A stretch of 64,000 nucleotides of DNA from assembly GCF_014836535.1 (NCBI RefSeq), contig NZ_JACSQP010000003.1:132956-196955 (forward strand). Direction: 5' to 3'. The DNA comes from Microbacterium pullorum (GTDB lineage Bacteria > Actinomycetota > Actinomycetes > Actinomycetales > Microbacteriaceae). This document shows positions 7,805-17,192 of the stretch, piece after piece (the first letter of the stretch is position 1; every line of letters starts with the position of its first letter). A program made the translations under genes and the position numbers. The notes under the pieces were generated by a model. It had not been told where the DNA came from and searched no databases. It worked only from the letters and a program-made list of their open reading frames with translations.

Positions 7805-10579
7805 TCACTCCCACCGCACGCGGCGCGCCTGGGCGCGGGCGTCCCACACCCACGCGCGCGCCCTCCCCGGTGCCGCATACGGCGGGACGATTCGGGTGCC
7901 CGTCACCGCGCGCACCTCGCCCGCGCACGCCGCGTCGACGACCAGCGTGCCCCCGGCGCGCACGGCCTGCAGAGTGCGCCACTCACGCAGCCACGCCTCG
8001 GGCTCGCCCCACAGCACCGTCGTGCCTGTGGCGTCATCGGGTGACTCGCCGAGCCGGGCGACGTGCACCCCGCGCGCCGCCCACCGCTCCAGGGCGCCCC
8101 GCGCCGCAGACGCCGACGGGGTCACGAACCCGGTCACCCCCTCGGGGTGGAACAGCGCCGCGTCGGCCGCGGCGCACTCGAGCGCGGCCTCGGCGAAAGC
8201 GAACTGCACGGGGACGTCGTCGAGCACCCCGCGTCCAGGCGGCGCGTCACGGCGATGGTCGGTGGCCGCACCCCCCGCGGCGACGTGATCGGCACGCGTC
8301 GGCAGCGCCAGCACCGCACGCCGCGGCAGGAGGGGCGCGACCCGTGCGGCGACACCGGAGAGGCGCTGCGTCGTGACGATCAGGCGGATGCCGCGGCGCG
8401 CGCCGTCGCGGGCGAGCGCCTCGACCCGCTCGAGCACCAGCGCCTGGTGGTCGGGGCCGAACGGCGCCGGCAGCGCATCGAGGTCGTCGATCAGCACGAG
8501 CGTGCCCGGCGTGAGCGCGTCGAAGCCGGCGATCGCATCCCACGCCGCCTCGGCGTCGCGCGGGACGATGAGCGTGCGCGCCGGGTCGTGCTGGGCTGCG
8601 ACGACGCGCAGCACGCCGGTCTTGCCCGACCCGGGCCCGCCGATCACCACCAGGCCGCGGTCATCGGGACCGAGCAGGAGGGTGCTCTGCCGCTGGTGCT
8701 GCGGCTCGTCGGCGAGGCCGAGCACGAGGGCGTCGTGAGGTGACTGCGCCGGCCGTGTCACCTCCGCCAAGGGCAGGAGGACGGGGAGGTCGGGCAGCCA
8801 CGGCCGTCGCGGCGGAGGGCCCGCGTCGGCGGCTGCGGCGAGTGCGGCGAGGGTCGGGGGTGCGCACACCGCGACCCGTACCGTCCGCGCCGCGCGGTCG
8901 GCGGCGCGGCGCACCAGCGCGAGACCGCGCGCGGCGGGGTCGCCCGGCAGCACCGCCGCATCGTCGGATCCGATCACCAGGCGTGAGTCGGCGGCGTCGG
9001 TCACCCGCAGGCTGAGGCGCAGCGGACAGTTGGCCAGCAGCGCGTCGCGGAACACGCCGCTCGCGCGCTGGCCGGCGAGGATCAGGTGCATCCCGAGTGC
9101 CCGACCGCGCGCGGCGATGTCGGCGAACACGTCATGCAGCTGCGGCTGGGTTCCGACCAGGGCGGCGTACTCGTCGACGACGATCACGAGCCGAGGCAGC
9201 GCGTCGCCCGCCTCGTCGATGTCACGCGCGCCGAGCGCGGCGAGCACCCGTTCGCGGTGGCGCAGCTCTGCCCGCAGGCTCTCGATCGCGCGATGGGCGG
9301 CAGCTTCGTCGAGATCGGTGAGCACTCCCGTCACATGCGGCAGCACGGTGAGCCGGTCGAACGCACGCCCACCCTTGAAGTCGGCGAGGAGGAACGCCAC
9401 CTGCGACGTCGTGTGCGTCGCACACAGCGCCGCGATCCACGTCGTCAGCAGCTCGCTCTTGCCGGCACCGGTGACCCCCGTGACGACGGCGTGCGGGCCG
9501 TCGACGACGAGGTCGACGACGACGGGTTCCGCTCCCTCCCGTCCGACGACCGCCGGCAGTGTGCCGCGGGTGGCCGCGGGCGCCGCGGCGAGCAGATCGG
9601 CGAGGTCGCCGGAAGGGGTGGGACCGCCGCCGGCGACGGCTCCCGCCCGGGCGTCGAGGGAGGCGGCGATGGCCGCCGCCTGCGCGCGCCCCACCGCCTC
9701 CACACTCACCGGTCCCGCCTGCCCGCCGTGATCGAGCCATGCCGTGGTCAGCCCGGTGAGGGTGAGGACGGCCGCGCACACGGGCGGCGGCGGCGAGCCC
9801 ACGGGGACGATGGTGAGCGACACGTCCACCCCGCGCTCGCGCGCGTCACCCGGCGCGCACAGCTGCACGGCGGTGCCGGTGAGCGCCCGCCGGTGCGGGA
9901 GTGCGGCACTCCAGCCACCGTCGACACCGGCCGGTCCCACCAGCCGCACCTCCCCCGGCGGTGCGGCCAGACACACCTGCAGCGCGAGCCCGCGTGCGAC
10001 GGCCGCCGCCGCGACGGGAGGGCCGACGACCGCGATGCCGTCGACGGCGGGGACGGTCAGCGGCGCGGCGGTGAGCGTCGCCGCGCGGGTGCGCAGCGCC
10101 GCGTCGGCGGCACCGCTGCCCCCACCCACGCGCACCGTGCTCGCCCGCTCCCCCACCCCGACGACGATGTGGCCCGCCCGGCCGGGGACCCGTCGCCAGA
10201 TCTCGTGCGGCGCGGCGAGGAATCCCCCGACGTCGGGATGCCGCGCCGCGAGCCGTCGGCGCTCGTCCGCGTGCCGGGCGGCGATGGTCTCCACGGTCTC
10301 CGCCCGCACGCGGGCATGGCGCCGTCGGGCGCGGCGGCGGTCACGCCGGGCTGAGCGCAGGCCGTCCAGCGCCGCGCCGCCCGCCAGCAGCGGCCCCAGC
10401 GCCGCGAACCACAGCGACAGCACCGAGCCGGTCACCGCCCACAGCACGACCGCCGCGAGCGCCGGAAGCAGGGCCGACACGACCGGCAACGGCGGACGCG
10501 GGGCGGGGTCGCCGGCGACCGGCAGCGACAGCGGCTCGTCGATGGGTGGGGCCAGGGGCGCGGGGTCCGGTGCGGGCAT
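7805..10579 (-). CDS. FtsK/SpoIIIE-type ATPase, EccC-like, orphan
   Basis: 924 residues. Near the N-terminus there are two hydrophobic segments (LLPALAAVVLWAVTGSVLSL and following). A first FtsK/SpoIIIE ATPase domain has Walker A GVTGAGKSELL (near 368) and Walker B LVIVVDEYAALVG. A second P-loop domain has GGPGSGKTGVL (near 646) and TLVLIDDLDALP. This order resembles EccC/EssC motors of type VII secretion rather than the DNA pump FtsK, whose gamma DNA-reading domain is missing. No WXG100, EccB, EccD or mycosin gene is nearby. A PP2C phosphatase gene lies 66 bases upstream on the same strand. The role is therefore unproven: an orphan secretion-type motor or a DNA translocase. Confidence 0.75.
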   Translation of the reverse strand: MPAPDPAPLAPPIDEPLSLPVAGDPAPRPPLPVVSALLPALAAVVLWAVTGSVLSLWFAALGPLLAGGAALDGLRSARRDRRRARRRHARVRAETVETIAARHADERRRLAARHPDVGGFLAAPHEIWRRVPGRAGHIVVGVGERASTVRVGGGSGAADAALRTRAATLTAAPLTVPAVDGIAVVGPPVAAAAVARGLALQVCLAAPPGEVRLVGPAGVDGGWSAALPHRRALTGTAVQLCAPGDARERGVDVSLTIVPVGSPPPPVCAAVLTLTGLTTAWLDHGGQAGPVSVEAVGRAQAAAIAASLDARAGAVAGGGPTPSGDLADLLAAAPAATRGTLPAVVGREGAEPVVVDLVVDGPHAVVTGVTGAGKSELLTTWIAALCATHTTSQVAFLLADFKGGRAFDRLTVLPHVTGVLTDLDEAAAHRAIESLRAELRHRERVLAALGARDIDEAGDALPRLVIVVDEYAALVGTQPQLHDVFADIAARGRALGMHLILAGQRASGVFRDALLANCPLRLSLRVTDAADSRLVIGSDDAAVLPGDPAARGLALVRRAADRAARTVRVAVCAPPTLAALAAAADAGPPPRRPWLPDLPVLLPLAEVTRPAQSPHDALVLGLADEPQHQRQSTLLLGPDDRGLVVIGGPGSGKTGVLRVVAAQHDPARTLIVPRDAEAAWDAIAGFDALTPGTLVLIDDLDALPAPFGPDHQALVLERVEALARDGARRGIRLIVTTQRLSGVAARVAPLLPRRAVLALPTRADHVAAGGAATDHRRDAPPGRGVLDDVPVQFAFAEAALECAAADAALFHPEGVTGFVTPSASAARGALERWAARGVHVARLGESPDDATGTTVLWGEPEAWLREWRTLQAVRAGGTLVVDAACAGEVRAVTGTRIVPPYAAPGRARAWVWDARAQARRVRWE

Positions 10580-10645
10580 GCTTCAGCACACCGCATCGTG
10601 AGCCGCCGGCGCGGAGCCGAGCGACCCCGTCGTGCAGGATCCGGC

Positions 10646-11563
10646 CTAGTCGGCGGCTGGGGAGGAGCCGGCGGTGTCGCCCGGCGCGGAGCCGGCGGTG
10701 TCGCCCGGCGCGGTGCCGTCGGCGGCGTCTGTCGGGGTGACGGCCGTCTCCGATGTCTGCGGACGCGCGGCGGTGTCGCCGTCGTCATCGCCCGCGATGC
10801 TGACGGCGGCGGTCAGCACGATGATCGAGATGTTGTCGCGACCGCCGTTCTCGACGGCGGCGTGCAGCATGGCATCCACCGCTTCGGCAGGATCGGGGCG
10901 CTCGAGCAGGAAGTGCAGGATGCCGTAGTCGGTGAGTTCCTTGGTGAGACCGTCGCTGCAGATGACGAAACGGTCGCCGTCGACGACGTCGAGGCGGACG
11001 TAGTCGGGCGTGACGCTCTCGCTGGGACCGACGGCGCGGGTGATGACGTTGCCGTACGGGTGATTCTCGGCCTCTTCGGGGCTGAGCCTGCCGGCGGAGA
11101 CGAGTTCCTGCACCACCGAGTGATCGACGGTGATCTGCATGAGACTCTCGTCACGCATGAGGTACACGCGGGAGTCGCCGATGTTGAGGGTGACCCAGGT
11201 GGGCTCGTCACCTGAGGTGTCGAGGAAGACACCCGTCACGGTCGTGCCGGTGCCCTCGTCGGTGGCGCCGGGATGCTTGCCGATGTCCTCGACGGCACGC
11301 GAGAGCGCCTTCTCGATCGTCTTGGTGGAGACAGCGTCCTTCTCGGCGACCGCGGTGAGCCGTTCGATGGTGCGGGCACTGGCGATCTCGCCGCCGATGT
11401 GACCGCCCATGCCGTCGGCGACGATGAAGAGCGGGTACCGGGCGAGCAGCGCGTCCTGGTTGACCTCGCGGCGACGGCCGACGTCGGTGACGGCGGCCCA
11501 CGAGAGTGTGACTTCACCACCGGGCACCTCGACGGTGCGGGTGTGGGTGGTGGCCTCGGGCAC
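10646..11563 (-). CDS. PP2C-type serine/threonine protein phosphatase
   Basis: 305 residues from the GTG at 11563, supported by GGAAGG eight bases upstream; a GTG at 11617 is in frame but sits on a -10-like TAGGAT. PP2C motifs are in order: VTDVGRRREVNQDALLA, FIVADGMGGHIGGEIAS (metal-binding Asp and Gly), DEGTGTTVTGVFL, VTLNIGDSRVYLM, VITRAVGP, FVICSDGLT and GGRDNISIIVL. It dephosphorylates Ser/Thr-phosphorylated proteins with Mn/Mg. The domain ends near residue 250; the C-terminal tail is a low-complexity Ala/Gly/Asp stretch with an eight-residue repeat (DTAGSAPG). There is no transmembrane segment, so it is cytosolic. Its partner kinase is not in this window. Confidence 0.92.
   Translation of the reverse strand: MPEATTHTRTVEVPGGEVTLSWAAVTDVGRRREVNQDALLARYPLFIVADGMGGHIGGEIASARTIERLTAVAEKDAVSTKTIEKALSRAVEDIGKHPGATDEGTGTTVTGVFLDTSGDEPTWVTLNIGDSRVYLMRDESLMQITVDHSVVQELVSAGRLSPEEAENHPYGNVITRAVGPSESVTPDYVRLDVVDGDRFVICSDGLTKELTDYGILHFLLERPDPAEAVDAMLHAAVENGGRDNISIIVLTAAVSIAGDDDGDTAARPQTSETAVTPTDAADGTAPGDTAGSAPGDTAGSSPAAD
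10669..10712. repeat. 24-base tandem repeat in the phosphatase tail
   Basis: The block GCGGTGTCGCCCGGCGCGG plus a five-base linker occurs almost twice in a row and encodes DTAGSAPG repeated in the phosphatase C-terminus. The near-exact copies suggest recent slippage. Confidence 0.7.
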
Positions 11564-11613
11564 GCTGTCAGCCTTCCGATGTGTGCGGATGCGCTCCCGG
11601 GCGGAACGCGTTT

Positions 11614-13575
11614 TCACATCCTAGTGGACTCACGCGAAGCCGCCTCGGAATCGTCGTCGTCGATCGCGCCCTCGAACTGCGCGTTGTAGAGCCGCCAGTA
11701 CGCGCCCCTCGTCGACAGCAGCTCGTCATGCGTACCCTGCTCCACGATGGCGCCGGACTCCATCACGAGGATGAGATCGGCGTCGCGGATGGTGGAGAGC
11801 CGGTGGGCGATGACGAACGAGGTGCGGTCCTGACGCAGCCGCACCATCGCGCGCTGGATGAGCAGCTCGGTGCGCGTGTCCACCGAGCTCGTCGCCTCGT
11901 CGAGGATCAACAGCCGCGGATCGGACAGGAACGCGCGCGCGATGGTCACCAACTGCCGCTCCCCCACACTGAGGTTGGTCGCCTCGTCGTCGAGCACCGT
12001 GTCGTACCCGTCGGGGAGCGCGTGCACGAACCGGTCGACGTAGGCGGCGGAGGCCGCCTGCACCATCTCCTGCTCGCTCGCGTCGGGCCGGCCGTAGAGG
12101 ATGTTCTCTCGGATCGTGCCGGCGAACAGCCACGTGTCCTGCAGCACCATGCCGGTGCGCGAACGCAGGTCGTCGCGGGTCATCTCGCGCGTGTCGAGGC
12201 CGTCCAGTGTGATGCGACCGGCATCGATGTCGTAGAAGCGCATGATGAGGTTCACCAGCGTCGTCTTGCCCGCCCCGGTGGGGCCGACGATCGCGACGGT
12301 GCTGCCGGGGCGCGCCGACAGGTCGAGTCCTTCGATGAGGGGCTTGTCGGGCGTGTAACGGAACGAGACGTCCTCGAAGTCGAGGTCGCTGGCGTCACCG
12401 GAGACCGTTCGGGCGGGCTCGGGGTCGGGTGTCTGCTCCGGCTCGTCGAGCAGCTCGAACACGCGCTCCGCGCTCGCGACGCCCGACTGCAGCAGGTTGG
12501 CCATCGACCCCAGCTGGCTCAGCGGCTGGGTGAACTGCCGGGAGTACTGGATGAAAGCCTGCACGTCACCGATCGACAGGCGGCCACCCGCCACCTGCAG
12601 CCCGCCGACGACGGCGATGCCGACGTAGACGAGGTTCCCGATGAACATCATCGCGGGCATGATGATGCCCGACAGGAACTGGGCACCGAAACTGGCCCGG
12701 TACACCGCGTCGTTCTCGTCACGGAAGTCGTGTTCGACCTCGCGCTGGTGACCGAAGACCTTCACGATGGCGTGCCCCGAGAAGGTCTCCTCCACGCGGG
12801 CGTTGAGGATTCCGGTGGCCTTCCACTGCTCGACGAACAGCTTCTGCGACCGTCGCGCCACGAGCACGGTCACCACGATCGTGAGCGGGATCGTGACGAG
12901 CGCGATGAAGGCCAGCAACGGCGAGATCACGAACATCATCACCAGCACGCCGATCACCGTCAGCAGCGACACGATCACCTGCGACAGGGTCTGCTGCATC
13001 GTCTGCCCGACGTTGTCGACGTCGTTGGTGACCCGGCTGAGCAGTTCGCCGCGCTGCACCCGGTCGAAGTAGGCCAGCGGCAGCCGGTGGATCTTGTCCT
13101 CCACCTGCGTGCGCAGGCGATGCATCGCGCGCTGCACGATGCCGTTGAGGATGCGCGCCTGCAGCCAGCCGAAGATGCTGGAGAACAGGTACACCGCGAC
13201 CACCGCCATGAGGATCCATCGCAGCCGCTCGAAGTCGATGCCGGCGCCGGGGACGAAGTCCATCGCGGCGAGCATGTCCGCCTGCTCCTGGTTTCCCTCG
13301 GCACGAAGCGCATCGACGACCTGTTGCTGGGTGGCGCCCGCGGGCGCCTGCAGCGAGATGAAGCCGGCGAACACCACGTTGGTGCCCTCGCCGAGGATCT
13401 TCGGTCCCGACACCGACAGGGCGACGGAGAACACCCCCAGCACCAGCACGGTGATCAGCTGCGGGAGGTCGACGCGCAGCATCCCGAACAGCCGCCGGGC
13501 GCTCGGGCCGAAGTTCTGCGCCTTCTGCACGGGGGCGGTCATCGGGCCGTGGCCGCGCGGTCCCTGGCCGCTCAT
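11614..13575 (-). CDS. ABC exporter, fused permease/ATPase subunit (second of pair)
   Basis: 653 residues. An N-terminal six-helix exporter domain (about residues 30-380) with a long periplasmic insertion after TM1 (FAGFISLQAPAGATQQQVVD) is followed by a nucleotide-binding domain. The NBD has Walker A VGPTGAGKTTLV (near 428), signature NLSVGERQL (near 535), and Walker B LLILDEATSSVD with its catalytic Glu. The signature LSVGE is slightly divergent from LSGGQ. Its ATG overlaps the stop codon of the upstream ABC gene (ATGA), implying translational coupling and a heterodimeric multidrug-type exporter such as TmrAB or BmrCD. The substrate is unknown. Confidence 0.9.
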   Translation of the reverse strand: MSGQGPRGHGPMTAPVQKAQNFGPSARRLFGMLRVDLPQLITVLVLGVFSVALSVSGPKILGEGTNVVFAGFISLQAPAGATQQQVVDALRAEGNQEQADMLAAMDFVPGAGIDFERLRWILMAVVAVYLFSSIFGWLQARILNGIVQRAMHRLRTQVEDKIHRLPLAYFDRVQRGELLSRVTNDVDNVGQTMQQTLSQVIVSLLTVIGVLVMMFVISPLLAFIALVTIPLTIVVTVLVARRSQKLFVEQWKATGILNARVEETFSGHAIVKVFGHQREVEHDFRDENDAVYRASFGAQFLSGIIMPAMMFIGNLVYVGIAVVGGLQVAGGRLSIGDVQAFIQYSRQFTQPLSQLGSMANLLQSGVASAERVFELLDEPEQTPDPEPARTVSGDASDLDFEDVSFRYTPDKPLIEGLDLSARPGSTVAIVGPTGAGKTTLVNLIMRFYDIDAGRITLDGLDTREMTRDDLRSRTGMVLQDTWLFAGTIRENILYGRPDASEQEMVQAASAAYVDRFVHALPDGYDTVLDDEATNLSVGERQLVTIARAFLSDPRLLILDEATSSVDTRTELLIQRAMVRLRQDRTSFVIAHRLSTIRDADLILVMESGAIVEQGTHDELLSTRGAYWRLYNAQFEGAIDDDDSEAASRESTRM

Positions 13576-15302
13576 GCCGCCTCCGCCGCGAGCTGCGAGG
13601 CGACGATCTCGCGGTACGTCTCGCACGTCTCGAGCAATTCGTCGTGCCGGCCGATGCCGACGATGCGACCGTGCTCGAGCACGATGATCTGGTCGGCGCC
13701 TTGGATGGTGGAGACCCGCTGACCCACCACCAGCCGGGTCGCGTCGGGCAGGTGCTCGTCCAGCGCACGGCGCAGCGCCCGGTCGGTGCTGAGGTCGAGC
13801 GCCGAGAACGAGTCGTCGAAGATGTGGATGCGCGGGTTCTTCACCAGCGCGCGGGCGATCGCCAGCCGCTGGCGCTGACCGCCCGACACGTTCGTGCCGC
13901 CCTGCGCGATCGGGGCGGCGAGCTGCTCGGGCATCGCCTCGACGAAGTCCCGCGCCTGCGCGATGCGCAACGCTTGCCAGAGCTCGTCATCGGTCGCCTC
14001 GGCGTTGCCGTATCGCAGGTTCGAGGCGACAGTGCCCGAAAACAGGAACGCGCGCTGCTGCACGAGCCCGATGCGCTGCCACAGCTCGTCGGGATCGTAC
14101 TCGCGCACGTCGACGCCGTCGATGCGCACCGCACCCCCGGTGGCGTCGAACAGGCGCGGCACGAGGCCGATGAGGGTGGTCTTGCCCGACCCGGTCGAGC
14201 CGATGATGGCGGTCGTGGTGCCCGGCTCCACGGTGAAGGTGACGTCGTGGAGCACCGCGTCGTCCGCGCCGGGGTAGGCGAAGTCGACGTGGTCGAACTC
14301 GATGCGCCCGCGGGCCGGCGGGGCGGCCACGGCGACGGCGGGGGCGATGACGGAGGGCTCGGTGTCGAGCACTTCGCCGATGCGGTTCGCGCAGACCGCC
14401 GCACGCGGGATCATCACGAACATGAAGGTGGCCATCATGACCCCCATGAGGATCTGCATCATGTAGTTCAGGAAGGCGAACAGCGTGCCGATCTGCACCC
14501 CGGAATCCTGCACCTGCGCCGCGCCGAACCAGATGACCGCGACGCTGGACAGGTTCATCACGAGCATGACGGCGGGGAACATCAGCGCCATCAGGTTGCC
14601 CGCCCGCAGCGCTGTCGCCATGACGTCCTCGCTGGCATGCGAGAACCGCTTGTGCTCCTGCCGCTCCCGCACGAACGCGCGGATCACTCGGATGCCGGTG
14701 AGCTGCTCGCGCAGGATCTGGTTGACCCGGTCGATGCGCCGCTGCATCAGGGTGAACGCCGGCACCATGCGCACCACGATCAGTCCCACGATCACCAGCA
14801 GCAGCGGCACGGAGACCGCCATGAGCCACGACAGCCCGACGTCCTGGCGCACGGCCATGATGATGCCGCCGATGGCGAGCATGGGGGCGGAGATCATGAG
14901 GGTCGCCGACACCTGCACGAGCATCTGCACCTGCTGCACGTCGTTGGTGTTGCGGGTGATGAGCGACGGCGCCCCGATCTGTCCGACCTCCCGCTGCGAG
15001 AATGCGACGACGCGGTGGAAGATGTCCGAGCGCAGGTCACGGCCGACGGCCATCGCCAGGCGCGACCCGAACCAGACGGCGATGATCGCGCAGACCACCT
15101 GTACGGCGCTGACGACCAGCATCACCCCGCCCGTGGACCAGATGACCTCGATGTCACCGGTGACCACCCCGTTGTCGATGATGTCGGCGTTGAGGGTCGG
15201 GAGCATGAGGGACGCGACGGATTGCGCCAGCTGGAACACCACGACCGCGACGATGAGCGGCCACATGGGCTTGGAGTACCTGACGAGGAGCTTGCCGAGC
15301 AC
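13572..15302 (-). CDS. ABC exporter, fused permease/ATPase subunit (first of pair)
   Basis: 576 residues from the GTG at 15302 (VLGKLLVRYSKPMWPL), chosen because GGAAAGG lies eight bases upstream; an earlier GTG at 15368 would add 22 residues with no family support. Six-helix exporter domain, then an NBD with Walker A GSTGSGKTTLIG (near 366), a canonical NVSGGQRQRLAIARAL signature (near 469), and IHIFDDSFSALD. In this Walker B the catalytic position after FDD is Ser instead of Glu. This subunit therefore carries the degenerate catalytic site often seen in one half of heterodimeric exporters. It is coupled to the next ABC gene by a 4-base overlap. Confidence 0.9.
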   Translation of the reverse strand: MLGKLLVRYSKPMWPLIVAVVVFQLAQSVASLMLPTLNADIIDNGVVTGDIEVIWSTGGVMLVVSAVQVVCAIIAVWFGSRLAMAVGRDLRSDIFHRVVAFSQREVGQIGAPSLITRNTNDVQQVQMLVQVSATLMISAPMLAIGGIIMAVRQDVGLSWLMAVSVPLLLVIVGLIVVRMVPAFTLMQRRIDRVNQILREQLTGIRVIRAFVRERQEHKRFSHASEDVMATALRAGNLMALMFPAVMLVMNLSSVAVIWFGAAQVQDSGVQIGTLFAFLNYMMQILMGVMMATFMFVMIPRAAVCANRIGEVLDTEPSVIAPAVAVAAPPARGRIEFDHVDFAYPGADDAVLHDVTFTVEPGTTTAIIGSTGSGKTTLIGLVPRLFDATGGAVRIDGVDVREYDPDELWQRIGLVQQRAFLFSGTVASNLRYGNAEATDDELWQALRIAQARDFVEAMPEQLAAPIAQGGTNVSGGQRQRLAIARALVKNPRIHIFDDSFSALDLSTDRALRRALDEHLPDATRLVVGQRVSTIQGADQIIVLEHGRIVGIGRHDELLETCETYREIVASQLAAEAA

Positions 15303-15460
15303 GGCGGGTGCCTTTCCGGGCGCCGGGCGGCGGCGCACGCGATCAGACGCTACGCCAGCCTCGGGCACTCTGCCAATCGCTCGCCCTGCGCTGTCGGCGA
15401 ACGACGCTCAGACGCGGGCGGCGGCGTGCGGGAGCGGTCATGCCGCCACGCTCGCGCGCG

Positions 15461-15496
15461 CACAGAAGCCCTCCGCGCGAGCGGAGGGCTTCTGTG
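15461..15496 (-). terminator. perfect 16-bp hairpin terminator with GCGA loop
   Basis: CACAGAAGCCCTCCGC pairs perfectly with GCGGAGGGCTTCTGTG around a GCGA tetraloop of GNRA type. It begins four bases after the stop codon of the DUF5684 gene and lies before the ABC operon, so it most likely ends the DUF5684 transcript. There is no clear U-run, as is common in high-GC actinobacteria. Confidence 0.85.
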
Positions 15497-15499
15497 CGG

Positions 15500-16231
15500 T
15501 CACGGCTGCTTCGGCGGTTCCGGCGAGGCAGGCGGTTCCGTGGTGGGCGGGGCCGCCGGCGGCTCCGGAGCTGCGGGGGGCGTCGTCGGCGCCGCGGGCG
15601 GCTGGTACGGCGGGGGCTGCGTCGCCGCGGGCGGCGGATAGCCGCCAGGTGCCGGCGGCGGCTGGTACCCGGCCGGGGGCTGGGCGGGGTAGCCGGGCGC
15701 TGCGGTGTATCCGCCGCCGACGAAGCCTACCCCCGAGTTCTGGGCCGGGATGCCGGACCAGGTCGTGGTGTCGCGCAGGAAGGAGTTGGCCCACGGCGCC
15801 GGCGGCACGGCGAGGCTCCACCGCGAACGGTCGAACGCGACGATGCCGAGCCACACGATGGAAAGGAAGATGTACAGCACGACCCACACCGGCTCCTTCT
15901 GGAGCTTGAGTCCGACGCGGTAGGCCGCGAGGGCCGTGTAGACCGCGGCCGCGAGACCGAACAGCCCGCCGATGCCGACGGGGGCCAGCACGCCGGCCGC
16001 CACCCAGGCGATCAGGAGCCACCAGGGGTTGAGGTCCCCGAGCTTGGCGAAGATCATCGTGTTGTAGATCGGCACCCAGGCGCGCCACTTGCCCTGGACT
16101 CCGGCTTTGTCGAACACCTTCATCATGAAGATGGACGACACGACGTACGCGGCGACCGCGATCAGCAACCAGATGAAGCCGAAGACCAGCAGCAGTGCGA
16201 CCGCACCACCGTCGGTGTCATAGGGACTCAT
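15500..16231 (-). CDS. DUF5684 domain membrane protein with proline-rich tail
   Basis: 243 residues. About four or five hydrophobic segments fill residues 10-135. The loop FDKAGVQGKWRAWVPIYNTM followed by a GDLNPWWLL helix is typical of DUF5684-type signal-peptidase-adjacent membrane proteins. The last ~80 residues are rich in Pro, Ala, Gly and Tyr with GYPAQPP/GYQPPP/GYPPP-like repeats, probably a disordered tail. The ATG at 16231 was chosen because the frame upstream lacks hydrophobic or conserved sequence. Function is unknown. It appears monocistronic, with a strong hairpin immediately downstream. Confidence 0.8.
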   Translation of the reverse strand: MSPYDTDGGAVALLLVFGFIWLLIAVAAYVVSSIFMMKVFDKAGVQGKWRAWVPIYNTMIFAKLGDLNPWWLLIAWVAAGVLAPVGIGGLFGLAAAVYTALAAYRVGLKLQKEPVWVVLYIFLSIVWLGIVAFDRSRWSLAVPPAPWANSFLRDTTTWSGIPAQNSGVGFVGGGYTAAPGYPAQPPAGYQPPPAPGGYPPPAATQPPPYQPPAAPTTPPAAPEPPAAPPTTEPPASPEPPKQP

Positions 16232-16406
16232 GTCGACCTCCGAAGTCGGGAGTGGCACTCGTGAGCGCCAACGGGGTGTGTGCCCCACGCACACATGCTA
16301 GCGATGCCCGGCCCGCGGCCGTGACGACGCGCTCGCCTGGCGCGGCCCGTCCTCGCTCCCTCGCGATCGCCGAGAACACCCCGGGCACGGCAGATCGGGC
16401 TGTTGG

Positions 16407-17156
16407 CTAGGCGAACAGCTGCAGTTCGCCGGCGTCGCCCCGCCGCACCTGCAGCGAGCTCTGCTCGGCCCAGCGCACGAAACCCGACTCCGACCCGATG
16501 CGGGGCCGCTCCGTCGCCAGACGGCGGATGAGGGCGCCCTTGGCGTGCTTGTTGAAGTGGTTGAGGGCGCGGACGGCACCGTCGGGCCCGGGCGACACGA
16601 CGCGCACGTAGGCGCTGGGGACGCTTGCGGGCACCGGCCCGAGCCCGACGTAGGCCTCGGAGCGGAGATCGAGCACGAACGCGGGTGCGGCATCGGCCAG
16701 CGCCGTCGACACGGCGCTCGACCACACGCGGCGGAGGGCGGGCAGGCCCGGCAGCGACGCGGTGGCACCCAGACGGTAGGCGGGAATCGCGTCCAGGGCC
16801 GACACCGGCCCGAACGGCGCCGAGTGGATCAGCACGTGCGCGCCCAGCCAGCGCCGAGCGCGCGCGTCGAGCGATGCCGCATCCAGCGCGTCGTACAGCA
16901 CACCGGTGTACCGGTCGACGGCGGGCATGGTCGGTGCGGTGCGCAGCGCCGCGTTGACGGCGATCTCGCCGTGCTGGCGGGCACCGAGCTTGAGCCGCCG
17001 CACCGCGTCGTCGGGAGCGGCGGAGAGCGCCACGAGCGCGTCGACCACGGCGGCACGTTCGGGGGCGAGCTGCGGGAACGCGAGTGAGGCGGCATCCCAG
17101 GGGGCACCAGAACCGCCGGGGTGCTTGGTCTCGGACGGGGGCAGCAGGATCAGCAC
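16407..17156 (-). CDS. yaaA: YaaA family peroxide-stress protein
   Basis: 249 residues starting MLILLPPSETKHPGGSGAPW, the hallmark N-terminus of the YaaA/DUF328 family. Other family motifs are AVDRYTGVLYDALD, HVLIHSAPFGPVSALD, IPAYRLG and HFNKHAKGALIRRL. In E. coli YaaA lowers free intracellular iron and limits Fenton damage under hydrogen peroxide; the same cytosolic role is inferred here. The gene follows the atp operon terminator on the same strand. Another long open frame occupies the same strand in a different phase but lacks any recognisable motif. Confidence 0.9.
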   Translation of the reverse strand: MLILLPPSETKHPGGSGAPWDAASLAFPQLAPERAAVVDALVALSAAPDDAVRRLKLGARQHGEIAVNAALRTAPTMPAVDRYTGVLYDALDAASLDARARRWLGAHVLIHSAPFGPVSALDAIPAYRLGATASLPGLPALRRVWSSAVSTALADAAPAFVLDLRSEAYVGLGPVPASVPSAYVRVVSPGPDGAVRALNHFNKHAKGALIRRLATERPRIGSESGFVRWAEQSSLQVRRGDAGELQLFA

Positions 17157-17192
17157 GGGCCGGTCTTTCCCCGGCGCGGCGCGCCGGAACGG

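Noticed and set aside
7805..11563. A complete type VII secretion locus
   Set aside because: No WXG100 substrate, EccB, EccD, EccE or mycosin is found around the motor, so only an orphan motor can be claimed.
11581..15641. Long plus-strand open frames opposite the ABC exporter genes (over 650 codons each)
   Set aside because: They are shadows created by high third-position GC. They show no domain, are rich in Arg/His/Asp/Gly and the opposite strand has complete, motif-bearing genes.
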